This document shows positions 9,951 to 21,386 of a DNA stretch of 64,000 bases, piece after piece (position 1 is the first letter of the stretch; the number at the start of each line of letters is the position of its first letter). Where the stretch lies: NCBI RefSeq assembly GCF_030272615.1, contig NC_081414.1:821433896-821497895 (forward strand). The letters run 5' to 3'. The position numbers and the translations under genes are program-made. Source of the DNA: Cryptomeria japonica (lineage: Eukaryota; Streptophyta; Pinopsida; Cupressales; Cupressaceae). Below the pieces are notes generated by a model. The model had not been told where the DNA came from. It searched no databases and saw only the letters and a list, made by a program, of their open reading frames with translations.

Positions 9951-11100
9951 TTACCGTTCAAAAATGGTAAATGCAAAATCATGAACAGAACTGGTTTAGA
10001 AATTGCAACCGGTAATCAAACTATAGGTAATATCTTTCATTTGAGCAACAGTGAAAAGACATGCTTGATTGCATGGTAAAAATCAGTACTACTAAGGCAG
10101 TTAGAGATTTACCTAAAATTATCAAACCTCACAATACAATATGTAAGGAATGTCAATTAGGAAACCAAGTTAGAGCTACTTTCAAAAGTATTCCAGAAAA
10201 ATCCAATAATGCTCTTGACTTAATTCACATTGAATTATGTGGTCTAGCTATAACTAAAAGCTTGCAAGGTGATAGATATTTCATGTTAATCATTGATGAC
10301 TATTCTAGAATGTTTTGGGTTACTTTTCTCAGAGAAAAATCAAAAGCACTTGGAAAGTTCAAACTGTTCAAAGCAATGGTAGAAAATGAAACCGGTAAGA
10401 AAATCAAATGACTAAGATCAGATCAAAGAGGAGGATTTACATCTAAGGAATTTAATGCATTCTGTGAAGTAAATGGAATCAGCAGACGGCTATCAGCACC
10501 TCAGACACGACAACAGAATGGAGTTGTTGAAAGAAAAAACATAACTATCTTGGATGCAGCTAGAAGTATGTTATCATAAGCAAACCTACCACATGTATAT
10601 TGGAGAGAGGCTATAAGTACATCGATCTATACATTCAACAAAGTTCACATCAAAGGTGAAACCGGTAAGACCCCTCATGAACTATAGTTTGGTTTTACTC
10701 CTACTGTTAAATATTTCAGAATATTTGGAAGTAAATGCTGTATTAGAAGAGATGAGTACATTGGGAAATTTGATCCTAGAAGTGATGAAGGAATATTTCT
10801 TGGTTATTCATCTACGAATAAAGCATATAGATGTTTTAACAAAAGATTGCAAAAAATTGTTGAGAGTACAAATGTGAAGATTGATGAACAATTCAGAGGA
10901 ACTTCAAGGTATATAGATTCTGAACCGGCAACAAAAATTCTGACAAATGAACCTACACTGAACCCACTGGTATAGAATGGAGATCCAGTTACATTGGTAC
11001 CATCTGAAAATTCCACTGTGACTGAGGATCAACATCAAACAAAGACACCCCAGTATGTAAGACTAAATCATTCTGAAGACTAGATAATTGGAAACAAGCA
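9951..11100 (+). pseudogene. pol: Integrase (element C), zinc-binding His pair deleted
   Basis: The HHCC domain lost its two His in a deletion of about 58 bp near 10070; CKECQLG remains. The catalytic core shows HIELCG (the first Asp of the triad is Glu), LRSDQRGGF and the VVERKN Glu, with stops near 10411, 10577 and 10685. The C-terminal part reaches GIFLGYSS and the low-complexity linker to RT, where a TAG (11081-11083) replaces the Gln of SEDQ. It would have inserted the cDNA; it is now inactive. Confidence 0.85.
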
Positions 11101-11872
11101 TAAAGGAGTTATGACAAGAGGAAGATTGGGAAATGAAGAGGTATGTCTTATTTCTCAAATTGAACCATCATCAGTTAATGAGGCATGTGAAGATAAATAT
11201 TAGACTAAAGCTATGGAAGAAGAATTAGAACAAATTGAGAAGAATAACACTTGGACAGTAGTTCCCCGACCTAAAGATAAAAATGTAATTGGAACCAAAT
11301 GGGTATTCAGAAACAAACTTAATGAAGATGGTATGGTTATTAGAAATAAAGAAAGACTAGTGTGTAAGGGATATTCTCAGAAAGAAGGAATTGATTATAA
11401 TGAGACTTTTGCACTGGTAGCCAGAATTGAGGCAATCAGATTATTTTTGGCTTTTGCAGCACATAAGAACTACAAAGTATATCAAATGGATATTAAATGT
11501 GCATTTCTGAATGGAGATCTTGAAGAAGAAGTTTCCATTGAACAACCTGATGGATTTTCTTTGACAGATGACAAAGATATGGTTTGCAGGTTAAGGAAAG
11601 CTTTGTATGGATTGAAGCAAGCTCCAAGAGCTTGGTATGCAAGACTGGATAAGTATCTTTTGGAAATTGATTTTTCTAAAGGTAACGCTGACAACAACTT
11701 ATACTATAAAGTGACTAATAATGACATCTTGGCTATAGAAGTTTTTGTTGATGATATAATCTTTGGAGGAGAAGATGGATTATGTAAAGACTTTTCTATT
11801 GAAATGCAACAAGAATTTGAAATGTCTATGATCGGTGAAATAAGATTCTTTTTAGGATTGCAGATTTCATAG
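11101..11872 (+). pseudogene. pol: Reverse transcriptase (element C)
   Basis: Open from 11213 to 11872 (219 codons), the longest intact pol piece of this copy. Motifs in order: [30 protein letters not shown] (catalytic Asp), [11 protein letters not shown] and [10 protein letters not shown] (catalytic Asp pair). One upstream TAG replaces Trp (11202 area). It ends in FFLGLQIS and a TAG. Confidence 0.92.
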
Positions 11873-12697
11873 ACCGGCAAAGGTATATTCTTAAGTTAAT
11901 CCAAATACTTAAAGGAGTTACTAAAGAAATTTGGGATGGAAAACTCTAAATTGGTAAGCACACCTATGACTACAAATGACAAACTATCACTAAGGGATGA
12001 ATCTACACCTGTTAATCCAACTAGGTACAAATCTATGATAGGAGGTTTACCGTATTTGACACAAACCAGACCTGATATCATGAATGTAGTATGTATTATT
12101 TCAAGATTTCAGAGTAATCCTAGAGAAAATCATGAATCAACAGTAAAAAGGATTTTCTGGTACTTACAAGGTACTACAAATCTTGGATTATGGTATCCTA
12201 GAGATGAAAATTTTGAATTATGTGCATACACAGATGCAAATTGGGCAGGAGATGTGGATGATAGAAAAAGCACCATCGGTGGAGAATTCTTTCTTAGAAG
12301 CATACTAGTTTCTTGGTTGAATAAGAAACAAAGTTGTACATCCTTATCAACAACAGAATCAGAATATGTTGCAGCAACAACTAACTATATACAAGTACTA
12401 TGGCTTAAACAAATGTTGAAAGATATAAAGGTAAAATGCAAGGAACCTATAACTATCTATTGTGATAACATTGCGGCAATTGATATATCTAAGAATCCGG
12501 TACTACATTCTAAAACAAAACATGTTTCCATGAAACTGAATTTTTTAAGGGAAAATGTTGAAGCAAAAGAAATTAAACTAGTTTATGTGAATACTAAAGA
12601 GCAGATTGCAGATATTTTCACTAAACCTCTGCCTAAGGAGACTTTTGAATATCTTAGAGACCAGCTTGGGGTCATACCCCCATCGGTAGATACTTAG
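11873..12697 (+). pseudogene. pol: RNase H (element C)
   Basis: After two stops near 11870 and 11897 the frame is open from 11936 to 12697. Copia RH landmarks are SMIGGLPYLTQTRPDI, AYTDANWAGD (catalytic Asp), TTESEYVAA (Glu), YCDNIAAI (Asp) and the terminal EQIADIFTKPLP. It ends naturally at TAG 12695-12697, the normal end of pol. Confidence 0.92.
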
Positions 12698-13058
12698 AGA
12701 GTTGATATTTGTCATCAACCGACATAATTAACAGAGGAATCTTTTACTCCCGCTTTGATGAGGAAGCACTTCTCAAGGGGAGTAGTTGGTATACTAAATT
12801 GGTTAGTATTTTGTATATGAACTTGGTTTTGCAATAACTTTGGCATTTGATGTGAAAGGGGGAGAGATTGGTATGGAAAAACATGGTACACAAGGAAAAC
12901 ACAAGGAAACACATATTACTCTCAGGGGGAGAGATTGTTACTTTGGAAGAGTTTACTTATACTTTGGTAATTGTTGGTACTTTGGTATTTGGCATTTCTG
13001 TTTTGGCACTTTGATGGTTTTTCCATCTTGTGTTGCCTTCAATGCCAAAGGGGGAGAT
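12698..13058 (+). other. 3' untranslated region and polypurine tract of C
   Basis: 360 bp without a gene. The final AAAGGGGGAGAT (13047-13058) abuts the 3' LTR and is the primer for plus-strand synthesis. Two similar tracts, GGGGGAGAGATTGG near 12856 and GGGGGAGAGATTGT near 12925, lie upstream. Confidence 0.85.
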
Positions 13059-14116
13059 TGTTGATATTTTGGTAGGGTTTTTTCATTGATGTCAACACCT
13101 ACTAAATCCTATCAACTCCAGCACTTTGAAGAATGAACAACATTCACCGGCAAGCAAATGACTTATGCACAGTCATCGGTATATGGTACACCGATAGGAT
13201 ATAATGACCACCGACACTTGGAATGACATGAAAAACACTTGGTTATGTCGAAGACAATGTTTGGACACCTTGTCTTGGAGATTTATTTATTGGTATATTC
13301 GTATTTGCATATTTGTTGTTAGGGGAAAATAGATCCAGGTTATACACCGGCAAGTTTATCTTTTCCAGATCAGCACGACATGCTATGGAGATGATTTATT
13401 ATTGTTGTAAATGCATCAAGCCAACATGTTGAATCAGTTATTGCATCGGATAATGTTTTGTTTGTAAAATGATTTTATTGTAAAATCTTGTAGAGCCAAC
13501 CTACTAAAATTGGTCCTAGGTTATGATATAAATGTAAGATCTTATTTGTAAGATCGGTGGTGGAATGCGAAAAGGAATTATGTGAAGGTATATGCAAGAA
13601 TAAGCAAAGCTATACATGCAGACATCATCTGAAGGTGAAGCAAGGTTTTTGTGAAAGCATATCAGAACTACATCGGTACTGAATCCAACATATGAAGATG
13701 CTATTTTGAGCAGGACATCCTTATTGGATTTAACCATCCAATTGTAGTTAGTGTGACTCCCATTTTTGTTTGAGTAGTGAGGTCTAGGCGCTTGGCCTTT
13801 CTGCATGTGCAGACCCCATTTGTATACACTTACTATCTACAGTAGTATCATCTAATTGTGGGTAAGGTTTTCCACTATAGTTTTTCCCCTTACAGGGTTT
13901 CCACGTACAAATATTGGTGTTATGTGTTGTGGATGACTTTGTCTTTTTATTTCATGCATTAATCTTTACCGGTATTGCAATTATCTAATAAAACTTTCCA
14001 TTGGTATAAAAGACTGGTTCACCGGTATCAAGCAGAAAGTTGGTTAAATTGTTTTTGGTTTGAATTTATTTGACAACTGATTCACCCCCCCTCTTAGTTG
14101 TCTCTGGGACCTAACA
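13059..14116 (+). repeat. 3' LTR of C
   Basis: 1058 bp aligned end to end with 7481-8543. The left arm of its hairpin is mutated (CTATAG in place of CCGTGG near 13875). Confidence 0.93.
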
Positions 14117-14132
14117 TAAAGATCCTACTCTA

Positions 14133-15110
14133 ATGATGAAGAGGGAAGGTCCAAATTTCAAGAAAGATAACTTTAAGATATGGAAGGACATAATGAATAT
14201 CTACATCAGAAGCATGGGTGCTCAACACTGGAGCTATGTTGAGAATTCTTATGTTATTCCTACCGGTACTCTCACCGATTATCAAAAAAGAGAGATTTAG
14301 GAGAATGGGCAAGTCATGGAAGCCCTAATCAGCAGTCTATCTGACATTGAGTTTATTGATGTCCTAGATAAAGATAATCCCAAAGAAGTATGGGATGCTG
14401 TGGAGAATATCTATGGCGGTGATGAGCATCTGAAACAAGCTAAGGAAGAGAGCCTTAGGGGAATGTTTTAAGACATGCATATGGTTGAAGGTGAGACCAT
14501 TCAACAATATGGAATAAGAATCAAAACTGTTGTTGGAGACATCAAGAGTGTAGGAGGTAAAATAGATGATTCCACTGTTGTTGGCAAAGTATTGAGATAC
14601 TTATTACCGGTCTATGCAATAAGGGATCTTTTATTTAGGAGTTGAGGTCTATAGACAAGACAAAGGTATCCCTAGGCTCCATCATTGAAAAGTTGACTGC
14701 ATATGAGCTAAACAATTATGATGGCAATATTTAGAAAACTGAATTAGCCTTTAGAGCATCTGCTACACCATCTAGAAAGGGAAAAGAAGCTAGTACCAGT
14801 TGTGAACCAAGACAAATCAAAGAAATGGATGATGAGGAGATCCTGATGGAATTTGAAGCTCTTCTTGCCAAGAGATTAACTAAGGGAATTGGTAATACAA
14901 AGGTAAGCTCCCTTTGAAATGCTTTTCTTGCAATAGGATAGGACACATTACTGTAAACTTTCCTAATGGTGATAATAAGGACAAACCAAAGAAGTTCAAG
15001 AAGTTCAAAGGAGGAAATAGGAGAAACTGTTTTGTAGCAGTTGATGAAGGTGTCACTGATGAGGAATCAGAAGATGAAGAAAGTGAAGACATTGTGTTTG
15101 CAGCAGTTAA
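14133..15110 (+). pseudogene. gag: gag polyprotein (element B)
   Basis: Start at 14133 (MMKREGPNFKKDNFKIW), related to the gag of A (20138) and F. Stops at about 14300 and 14470 and a frame change near 14635 break it. The zinc knuckle reads CFSCNRIGHITVNF (14918-14959), with Phe where the last Cys should be; A has the same change. Acidic EESEDEES then leads to protease. Confidence 0.87.
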
Positions 15111-15369
15111 GGAAGATGTGTCAGACAAGAAGGCTCTTGTGTCCCGCTTTGATAATTCCAATGCGTGGATTATTGATAGTGGTTGTTCTCACCACATGAC
15201 TAGTGAACAAAGTAAGTTTCTGTCTATGGAAGAGTATGATGGTGTTGTGGTCCGATTTGGTAATGATGCACCATGTATGGTAACAGGTAGAGGGTCCATC
15301 TCTCTAAATGGAAAAAATAGTGCTCCTACACTGGTAGATGCAGGTGTTGATGAAGATGAGGATGAATAA
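15111..15369 (+). pseudogene. pol: Protease joined directly to the IN-RT linker (element B)
   Basis: IIDSGCSHHMTSEQSKF keeps the Asp-Ser-Gly active site. After SISLNGKN, where A, C, E and K go on to YVEGLKHNLLSVGQL and integrase, the frame runs at once into an acidic linker (VDAGVDEDEDE) typical of the stretch before RT. The entire integrase is therefore absent. Confidence 0.85.
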
Positions 15370-16221
15370 GAAAAGAAAGACGAAACAACTAAGATCATTC
15401 CTAGGTATGTAAAGTTGAATCATGATCCAAAGCAGATCATAGGAGACAAGGATGCAGGAATTCTTTCAAGAAGAAATGTCAGAGAAATTTTTTGCATGAT
15501 CTTTGAATTTGAGCCTAAAACATTTAAAGAGGCACATAACAATGAAGTTTGGATCAAGGCAATGGAAGAGGAACTTGACCAGATAGAAAAGAATGGTACA
15601 TGGTCTTTGGTACCCAGACCTGAGCATAAAAATTTCATTGGCACCAAATGAGTTTTTAGAAATAAGCCGAATGAAGATGGAACAGTGGTAAGAAACAAAG
15701 CCAAATTGGTGTGTACGAGATATGCTCAAGAAGAAGGAGAAGACTATGGAGAAACCTTTGCTCCAGTAGCTAGATTGGAAGGAGTTCGTATGCTTCTTGC
15801 ATATGCAGCCTTCAAGGGATTCAAAGTATATCAAATGGATGTAAAATCTTCATTTCTGAATGGAATACTTGAAGAGGAGGTGTATATAGAGCAACCAGAT
15901 GGGTTTGCCCTATCAGAAGACAATGACATGGTGTGTAGGCTACATAAAGCCTTGTATGGATTGAAGTAGGCACATAGAGCATGGTATGAACGCTTGCACT
16001 CCCATCTTGTGAAGATTGGATTTGAAAGAACAAGTGAAGATAGCAATATCTATCTGAAGTTAGGAGGAGATCAGATTTTGATCTGTGAAGTATTTGTTGA
16101 TGACATAATCTTTGGTGGAGATGACAAGATGAGCCATGATTTTGCAGATGAGATGAAGAAGGAATTTGAGATGCCACTTATAGGGGAGATTAAGTTCTTC
16201 ATTGGACTACAGATTCAATAA
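15370..16221 (+). pseudogene. pol: Reverse transcriptase (element B)
   Basis: The linker IIPRYVKLNHDPKQII keeps its Gln codon here. RT motifs follow: [25 protein letters not shown] then TAG for Gln near 15967, and [16 protein letters not shown] replaces Trp in the IGTKW motif (15649-15651). It ends in IGLQIQ and a stop. Confidence 0.9.
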
Positions 16222-17046
16222 ATGAAAGATGATATCTTTATCACTCAGTCCAAGTATGTCAAAGAGGTGTTGAAGACTTTTGGCATGGAATACAACAAAC
16301 CGGTTGGTAGACCGATGGTAATCGGTTGTAAATTATCAAAAGAGGATGACTCGGCGTTGGTGAATGAGAAGGAATATCGATCAATGATTGGTAAGTTGCA
16401 CTATATAGTACATAATAGACCAGACATTGCACATGCAGTAGGCATTACTGCATGGTTCTAGAAAATTCCAAGAGAATCCCACTTGGTAGCAGTCAAGCAG
16501 ATTCTTAGATATTTGAAGGGAACTATTGACTATGGTTTATGGTATCCATACAGTAATGATTTCAACTTGAAAGCGTTTACAGATGCTGATTGGGCTGGTA
16601 ATGTGGACGGCTAGAAGAGCACAACCGGTGGTGCATTCTTTCTTGGTAGTAGACTGGTCTAATGGATGAGCAAGAAGTAGAGTTGTATCTCTCAATCTAC
16701 AACAAAAGCAGAATATGTTGCAGTATTTATGAACTGCACTTGAACAATTTGGATGAAGCATGTATTAAATGGCTTCAAAGTTCCTATATCCAAACTGGTA
16801 AGTATATTTTGTGACAACACAAGTGCAATTAATATTTCTAAGAATCTGGTTTTACATGCTAGAACCAAGCACTACAAGCTCAAGTATCATTTCTTGAGGG
16901 AGAAGGTTTAGAACAAAGAAGTTGTATTGGAACATGTTTCCAGTAAGGAGCAGTTAACAGACATATTCACTAAGACTCTACCGAAGGCTACATTTACCTA
17001 TCTAAGAGGTGAATTAGGGGTGTTGCCCCTTCAAGAGGTGAACTAA
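16222..17046 (+). pseudogene. pol: RNase H (element B)
   Basis: Motifs YRSMIGKLHYI, AFTDADWAGN, STTKAEYVAV, FCDNTSAINI and the KEQLTDIFTK end are visible. Stops include TAG for Gln in SKKQS (16678-16680), TAG for Arg or Lys near 16613 and TGA near 16741. The natural end is TAA 17044-17046. Confidence 0.9.
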
Positions 17047-17288
17047 AAGTGTGTGCTCCACATCAATCAGGTATTGCATTAATAAATCTTTTTCATGATT
17101 GGTGTGTAGAAGGATGCTACTCCTTAGGGGGAGCAGCACAGTGGAACACAGTTGTTTATGCCTTCGCTTTGGCATTATTGTCAAAAGGGGAGAAGTTGAG
17201 AAGTGGAGAAGATATTTGCAGTATTGGGGAGAAGATGTGAAGCAGAGATATATCTTTGTATATTGCCATCAATGCCAAAGGGGAAGAT
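17047..17288 (+). other. 3' untranslated region and polypurine tract of B
   Basis: No gene. CATCAATG (17267-17274) precedes the tract AAAGGGGAAGAT (17277-17288), which abuts the 3' LTR. A second purine tract, TAGGGGGAGCAG, lies near 17126. Confidence 0.8.
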
Positions 17289-18781
17289 TGTTGGCATATA
17301 TGCAGAACTTGATGACATGATGATATTGTATGTTGTAATTGATGTCAATTTGCTGAAGTATGAACCAGTATGTTGAAGTAAGAAAACCAGTATATGTGAG
17401 AACTGATATGATATTGTGAACCGATATATGTGAAAAAGTGAAGCGGTATGTTGAAATGAGAACCGGTATATGAGAAGTTTTGTATCCGGGTTTCACTTGG
17501 CATGACTATCGGTTGGTAGTCTCAACTTCAAGGTTTCTGGTTGATGCATTCCAAGCCTGTGTGATTCAACCGATGACATCGTGTGATGAGTTAGCATTGT
17601 AATAAAGATCAGATAGTGTTGCCACGTCAGCGTTATGCATGTGAAAGATTTCCTTGAGGATCTTGCATGGAGATTGATCTTATCTACCTCGGGAATGCGC
17701 AAAGTCTCTGTAAATGGTGGAGAACGCGCGATGGGTTATCAACCTCCTGAAGCGAAAAAGAATGAACATTGGAGAACATCTTGAGATTTGTTGAAGACTA
17801 TTGTATTCAATGTAGTATGATTAATGGCCAAGATTGAACCGATTCAATTGTAAAACCTAAATGTTTAGGGTTTAGGGTTTATGCTATCGACCTATCTGTT
17901 TCCTATAAGGTCAATGATGTTTTTCATTTTGAAGTTGTTGGCAAATGTTATGTGTGTATCCCAGTGAGTGATACTTGATTCTTGCCAGACCAGAGAAGTG
18001 TGGTGATACCTGTAGAGTGTGATTGCAGAAGAAAAGGAGCTAAAGTGGATCTGCCTTGGCATCGAGTGTTGTTATCAGATTAGTGTATTACCTTATGACT
18101 TCTAACCATATAAGTAGTTGGAAAATCCCTTAACCGGGTAGCTTTAACAGGCTTTTGTGTAAATCTTTTAACAGGGTGACTCAATTCAATGAGTTCTTCA
18201 AATCCTCTTGTGAGGTAACCTTTAATAGGGTTCTAACCTTTAACCGGGTATTTAGCCATCCCTTAATCAGGTGATCCCTAGCAAGATCGGTTCCTAGCAG
18301 AACCTATTATAAAAGTCTTTAACCGGGCTAGGCTCCTAACAGAGAGGACTTCAAAAGAGTTCAAAGAACAGCTTGTGGGTATTCATCCCCACTGTGGTTT
18401 TTCCCAGTTGGGTTTCCATGTGAAAAATCAGTGTGTCATGTGTGATGCTTTTCATGTGATGCTTTAATATTCTCTATCAAGTGGTAAAGCATGTTGAACT
18501 GACAGTCATTATATTTTTGATGATTTATTACTTGTTTATGCATACGGGTGAAGTGGAAATGTGATATTATATTGTGTAGAGATCTAAGTGTTTATCAGTT
18601 TATGTCTTTCATACTCTCACTGTGTTTTACCGGTAGTGCCCTGATTTAGACCGGTGTTACTGTTTACCTGTTAAGTATAGTCTTTGCAGTCAAAGTGGTT
18701 CAGGGAAAATTTTTGTCAGTACTGATTCAGCCTCCCCTCTCAGTACCGATTTGGTACTAATTGATTCATCATTATTCATCA
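17289..18781 (+). repeat. 3' LTR of B
   Basis: 1493 bp from TGTTGGCATATATGC to ATTATTCATCA. It aligns along its length with 5932-7420 and is followed by the ATTGT target duplication. Confidence 0.93.
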
Positions 18782-18786
18782 ATTGT

Positions 18787-20065
18787 TTTTTTTGATATTG
18801 GCTAGTAACCAGTAAGAAGAGATTTGTGGAAGATGTTGTAAACTAATATGTTAAGTTTGTAGGTTAAACTAGTAAACCAATGTAAAAGTGCTCAACCTTT
18901 CTATGCAATGTAACCGGTAAACCCTATCAGTTGTTAAACCTTAACCAATGAAGTTTGTTGGTTTATTATCTGGTGAGCGGTAATAATGAAGACATTTGTG
19001 ATCACTATATGAGGATAAGTGGATTGCATCTAATGCACAACGCCTGATGAGTTACAAAGTCCGATGAAGAGGTGATCATGGAGCAGTTGGAATTTTCTTG
19101 AAGAATGTGAAGGGATTGTTATGATTTATAACGATCAATATTGTACCAACTTGTTTTTAATCTCGACGATGAGAATTATGCTTTTGTTGTGTTACCAACC
19201 TAATTGATTTGTATTTAAGGTCGATGAAGTTGTTTGTAAAGGTTGTTGGCAAGATTGGTAGAAACCTATTGAGTGTGTAGGTGCCTAACCGGTGAATGGT
19301 TCTGCACTTTGAGTGAAGGCAGATTGAAGCTTAAAAGGATCTGATCAAGCAAATGTAGTGCTATTCAGACATATCAAGAATTTTTTTTGTCTAACAATTA
19401 CAACAGATTTGAAATCCCTTAACCGGGTAAGCTGTAACAAGCTTGGTTACTCATTAAATCCTCTAACAAGGTGGTCCATTAACTTGGATTCTTAAATCCT
19501 CTAGCGAGGTTACTCCTAACAGGGTATTGTGCTTTTCATCAAGGCATATTTGTAAATCCATTAACCGGGTATTCCTAACTGGAATTAGTTCTTAACATGA
19601 CTTATTGTAAAGCTTTAATAGGCTTGGCTCCTAATATGGCGAACTTCAAAAGAGTTCAGATACCTATCCTTGTGAGTCTCATCTCATCGTGGTTTTTACC
19701 TATTTGGGTTTTCCACGTATAAACATTTGTGTCAAGTGGTGAATGTTTTTGTGGTTATGATCTTATTTGTTGATTCGATTAACTTATGATAAGGCATGAT
19801 AATTGGAAGCATTGGGAGATGAATATGTTGAGTTATGATTAAGCATTGTTGATGTTTACAAGATTGAAGTTGTTTACTGTTAAGTTGTCATAACAGTCAA
19901 ATCGGTTGATGTCAAGTATTCTTATGAATATTGAACTTCATTGAGATATGTTTACTTTGTGTGATTGAATTTGATTTTGGGAACTTTGTATCCATTTTTT
20001 AGTATACTGATTCACCCCCCCCTCTCAGTATTCTACCGGATACTTATTCTTTCATCATACTATCA
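18787..20065 (+). repeat. 5' LTR of A, second part
   Basis: Continues the LTR broken at 5931 and aligns with the 3' LTR from TTTTTGATATTGG onward. It lacks about 46 bp present in the 3' copy (24739-24784). It holds CGTGG/CCACG hairpin arms (19688-19717), Taaccgggt-like repeats (19420-19600) and a C-run with CTCTCAG (20014-20029), and ends CTATCA. Confidence 0.92.
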
Positions 20066-20067
20066 AT

Positions 20068-20079
20068 TGGTATCAAATT
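20068..20079 (+). other. Primer binding site of A, decayed
   Basis: TGGTATCAAATT: the first eight bases match the copia primer site and the last part is mutated. Confidence 0.75.
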
Positions 20080-20137
20080 GTCTCAGGTCCTCTTTAATCT
20101 AAAATCCTAACAACTTGAGGAAAAGATCTTGTAGATC

Positions 20138-21140
20138 ATGATGAAGAAAGATGGTCCGAAGTTCAACAAAGATAATTATAGAATATGGAGTGACAAAATG
20201 AATATTTACATCAAGAGTCTTGGTAGTCAATATTGGGATCATATAGAAAATAAGCATATTGCACCTACTGGTATCCTGATTGATGATCAGAAGAAAGAAC
20301 GACAAGAAAATCATCAAGAATGAGAGGCTATTATCAATTCCCTGTCTGATGCTGAATATGTAGATGTTCATGGTCTTGTAACTGCATATGAAGTATGGAA
20401 AAAAATTGAAGAGATTTATAGCGGTGATGAACATGTTAAGATTGCAAAAGAGGACAGTCTAAGCGGAAAGTTTGATGACATGAGAATGTTTGAAGGTGAG
20501 AATATCCAGCAGTATGGTCAAAGGATTAAAGAGATAGTTGGTGAAATAAAGAGTGCAGGAGGGAAAGTGGAAGATGCCACAACAATCAATAATGAGAACC
20601 TTGCTACCGGTCTATGCTATCCGAGTTGTAGCTATTCAGGAGCTGAAATCCATTGACAAGACAAAGGTAACTCTCGACTCTATTATTGGCAAACTTATTG
20701 CTTTTGAACTAAATGGCTATGATGGTAGTGTATAGAAATCAGAATCTGCATTCAGAGCTTCTGTCTCTAACCCATCTGTGAGAAGAATTAGAGATACCAG
20801 CCATGGTTATGAATCTAGATCCAACTGAGATGCTGATGATGAAGACAACTTTGTGGAACTTGAAGCATTGTTGGTAAAATGACTGCCTAGAGGCACTAGT
20901 AAATATAGAGGTAAGCTACCTTTAAAATGTTTTGCATGCAACAAGATTGGTCATATAGTAGCTAATTTCCCTAATCATGAAAATGAATACAAAAGAGACA
21001 AATTTAAGAAGTATAAGGGTAAAGGCAAGAGATATTGTCTTGTAGCTATTGACAGTGGTATTACTGATGAAGAATCTGATGATGATGCTAGTGAAGACAT
21101 TGTGTTTATAGCTATTAAGGAAGAAATATCAGATTAGAAG
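20138..21140 (+). pseudogene. gag: gag polyprotein (element A)
   Basis: Start at 20138 (MMKKDGPKFNKDNYRIW). A TGA at 20321-20323 and later stops and frame changes break the capsid region. The zinc knuckle near 20926-20970 reads CFACNKIGHIVANF with the last Cys changed to Phe. Basic and acidic stretches follow before protease. Same family as B and F. Confidence 0.87.
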
Positions 21141-21386
21141 GCACTAATATCCAGGATGGATAACTCTGATGATTGGATCATTGATAGTGGTTATTCACAT
21201 CATATGACTGGTGATCGGAACAAATTTATTTCCTTTAAGGAATTTGATGGTGGTGTTTTTAGATTTGGCAATGAATCACCCTATATGGTTAAAGGTAAGG
21301 GAGTTATTTCTCTTAATGGGGAGAGAAGTGATGATGATGTCTATTCGGTTGAAGGCCTAAAGCATATTATTTTGAGTGTGGCATAA
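21141..21386 (+). pseudogene. pol: Protease (element A)
   Basis: WIIDSGYSHHMTGDRNKF carries Asp-Ser-Gly; it continues to VEGLKHIILSVA and a TAA where Gln is expected (21384-21386). Confidence 0.87.

Larger units (their letters stand above)
7481..14116 (+). mobile_element. Element C: Ty1/copia retrotransposon, innermost of the nest
   Basis: LTRs 7481-8543 and 13059-14116, flanked by AAAAG (7476-7480) and TAAAG (14117-14121), which differ at one base. The sequence across the site, CTTGAGGAAAAG then GATC, matches the uninterrupted gag leader of A at 20113-20128. Gag, PR, IN, RT and RH are all present in copia order with many point stops. The nearest relative in the window is the right part of K. 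Confidence 0.93.
5932..18781 (+). mobile_element. Element B: Ty1/copia retrotransposon lacking integrase, nested in A
   Basis: Two full LTRs (5932-7420 and 17289-18781) with perfect ATTGT target duplications. Gag, PR, RT and RH are recognisable and related to those of A and F, but the whole integrase is missing (junction near 15316-15330). Element C interrupts the leader between the primer site and gag. Without C, B is about 6.2 kb. Confidence 0.93.
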
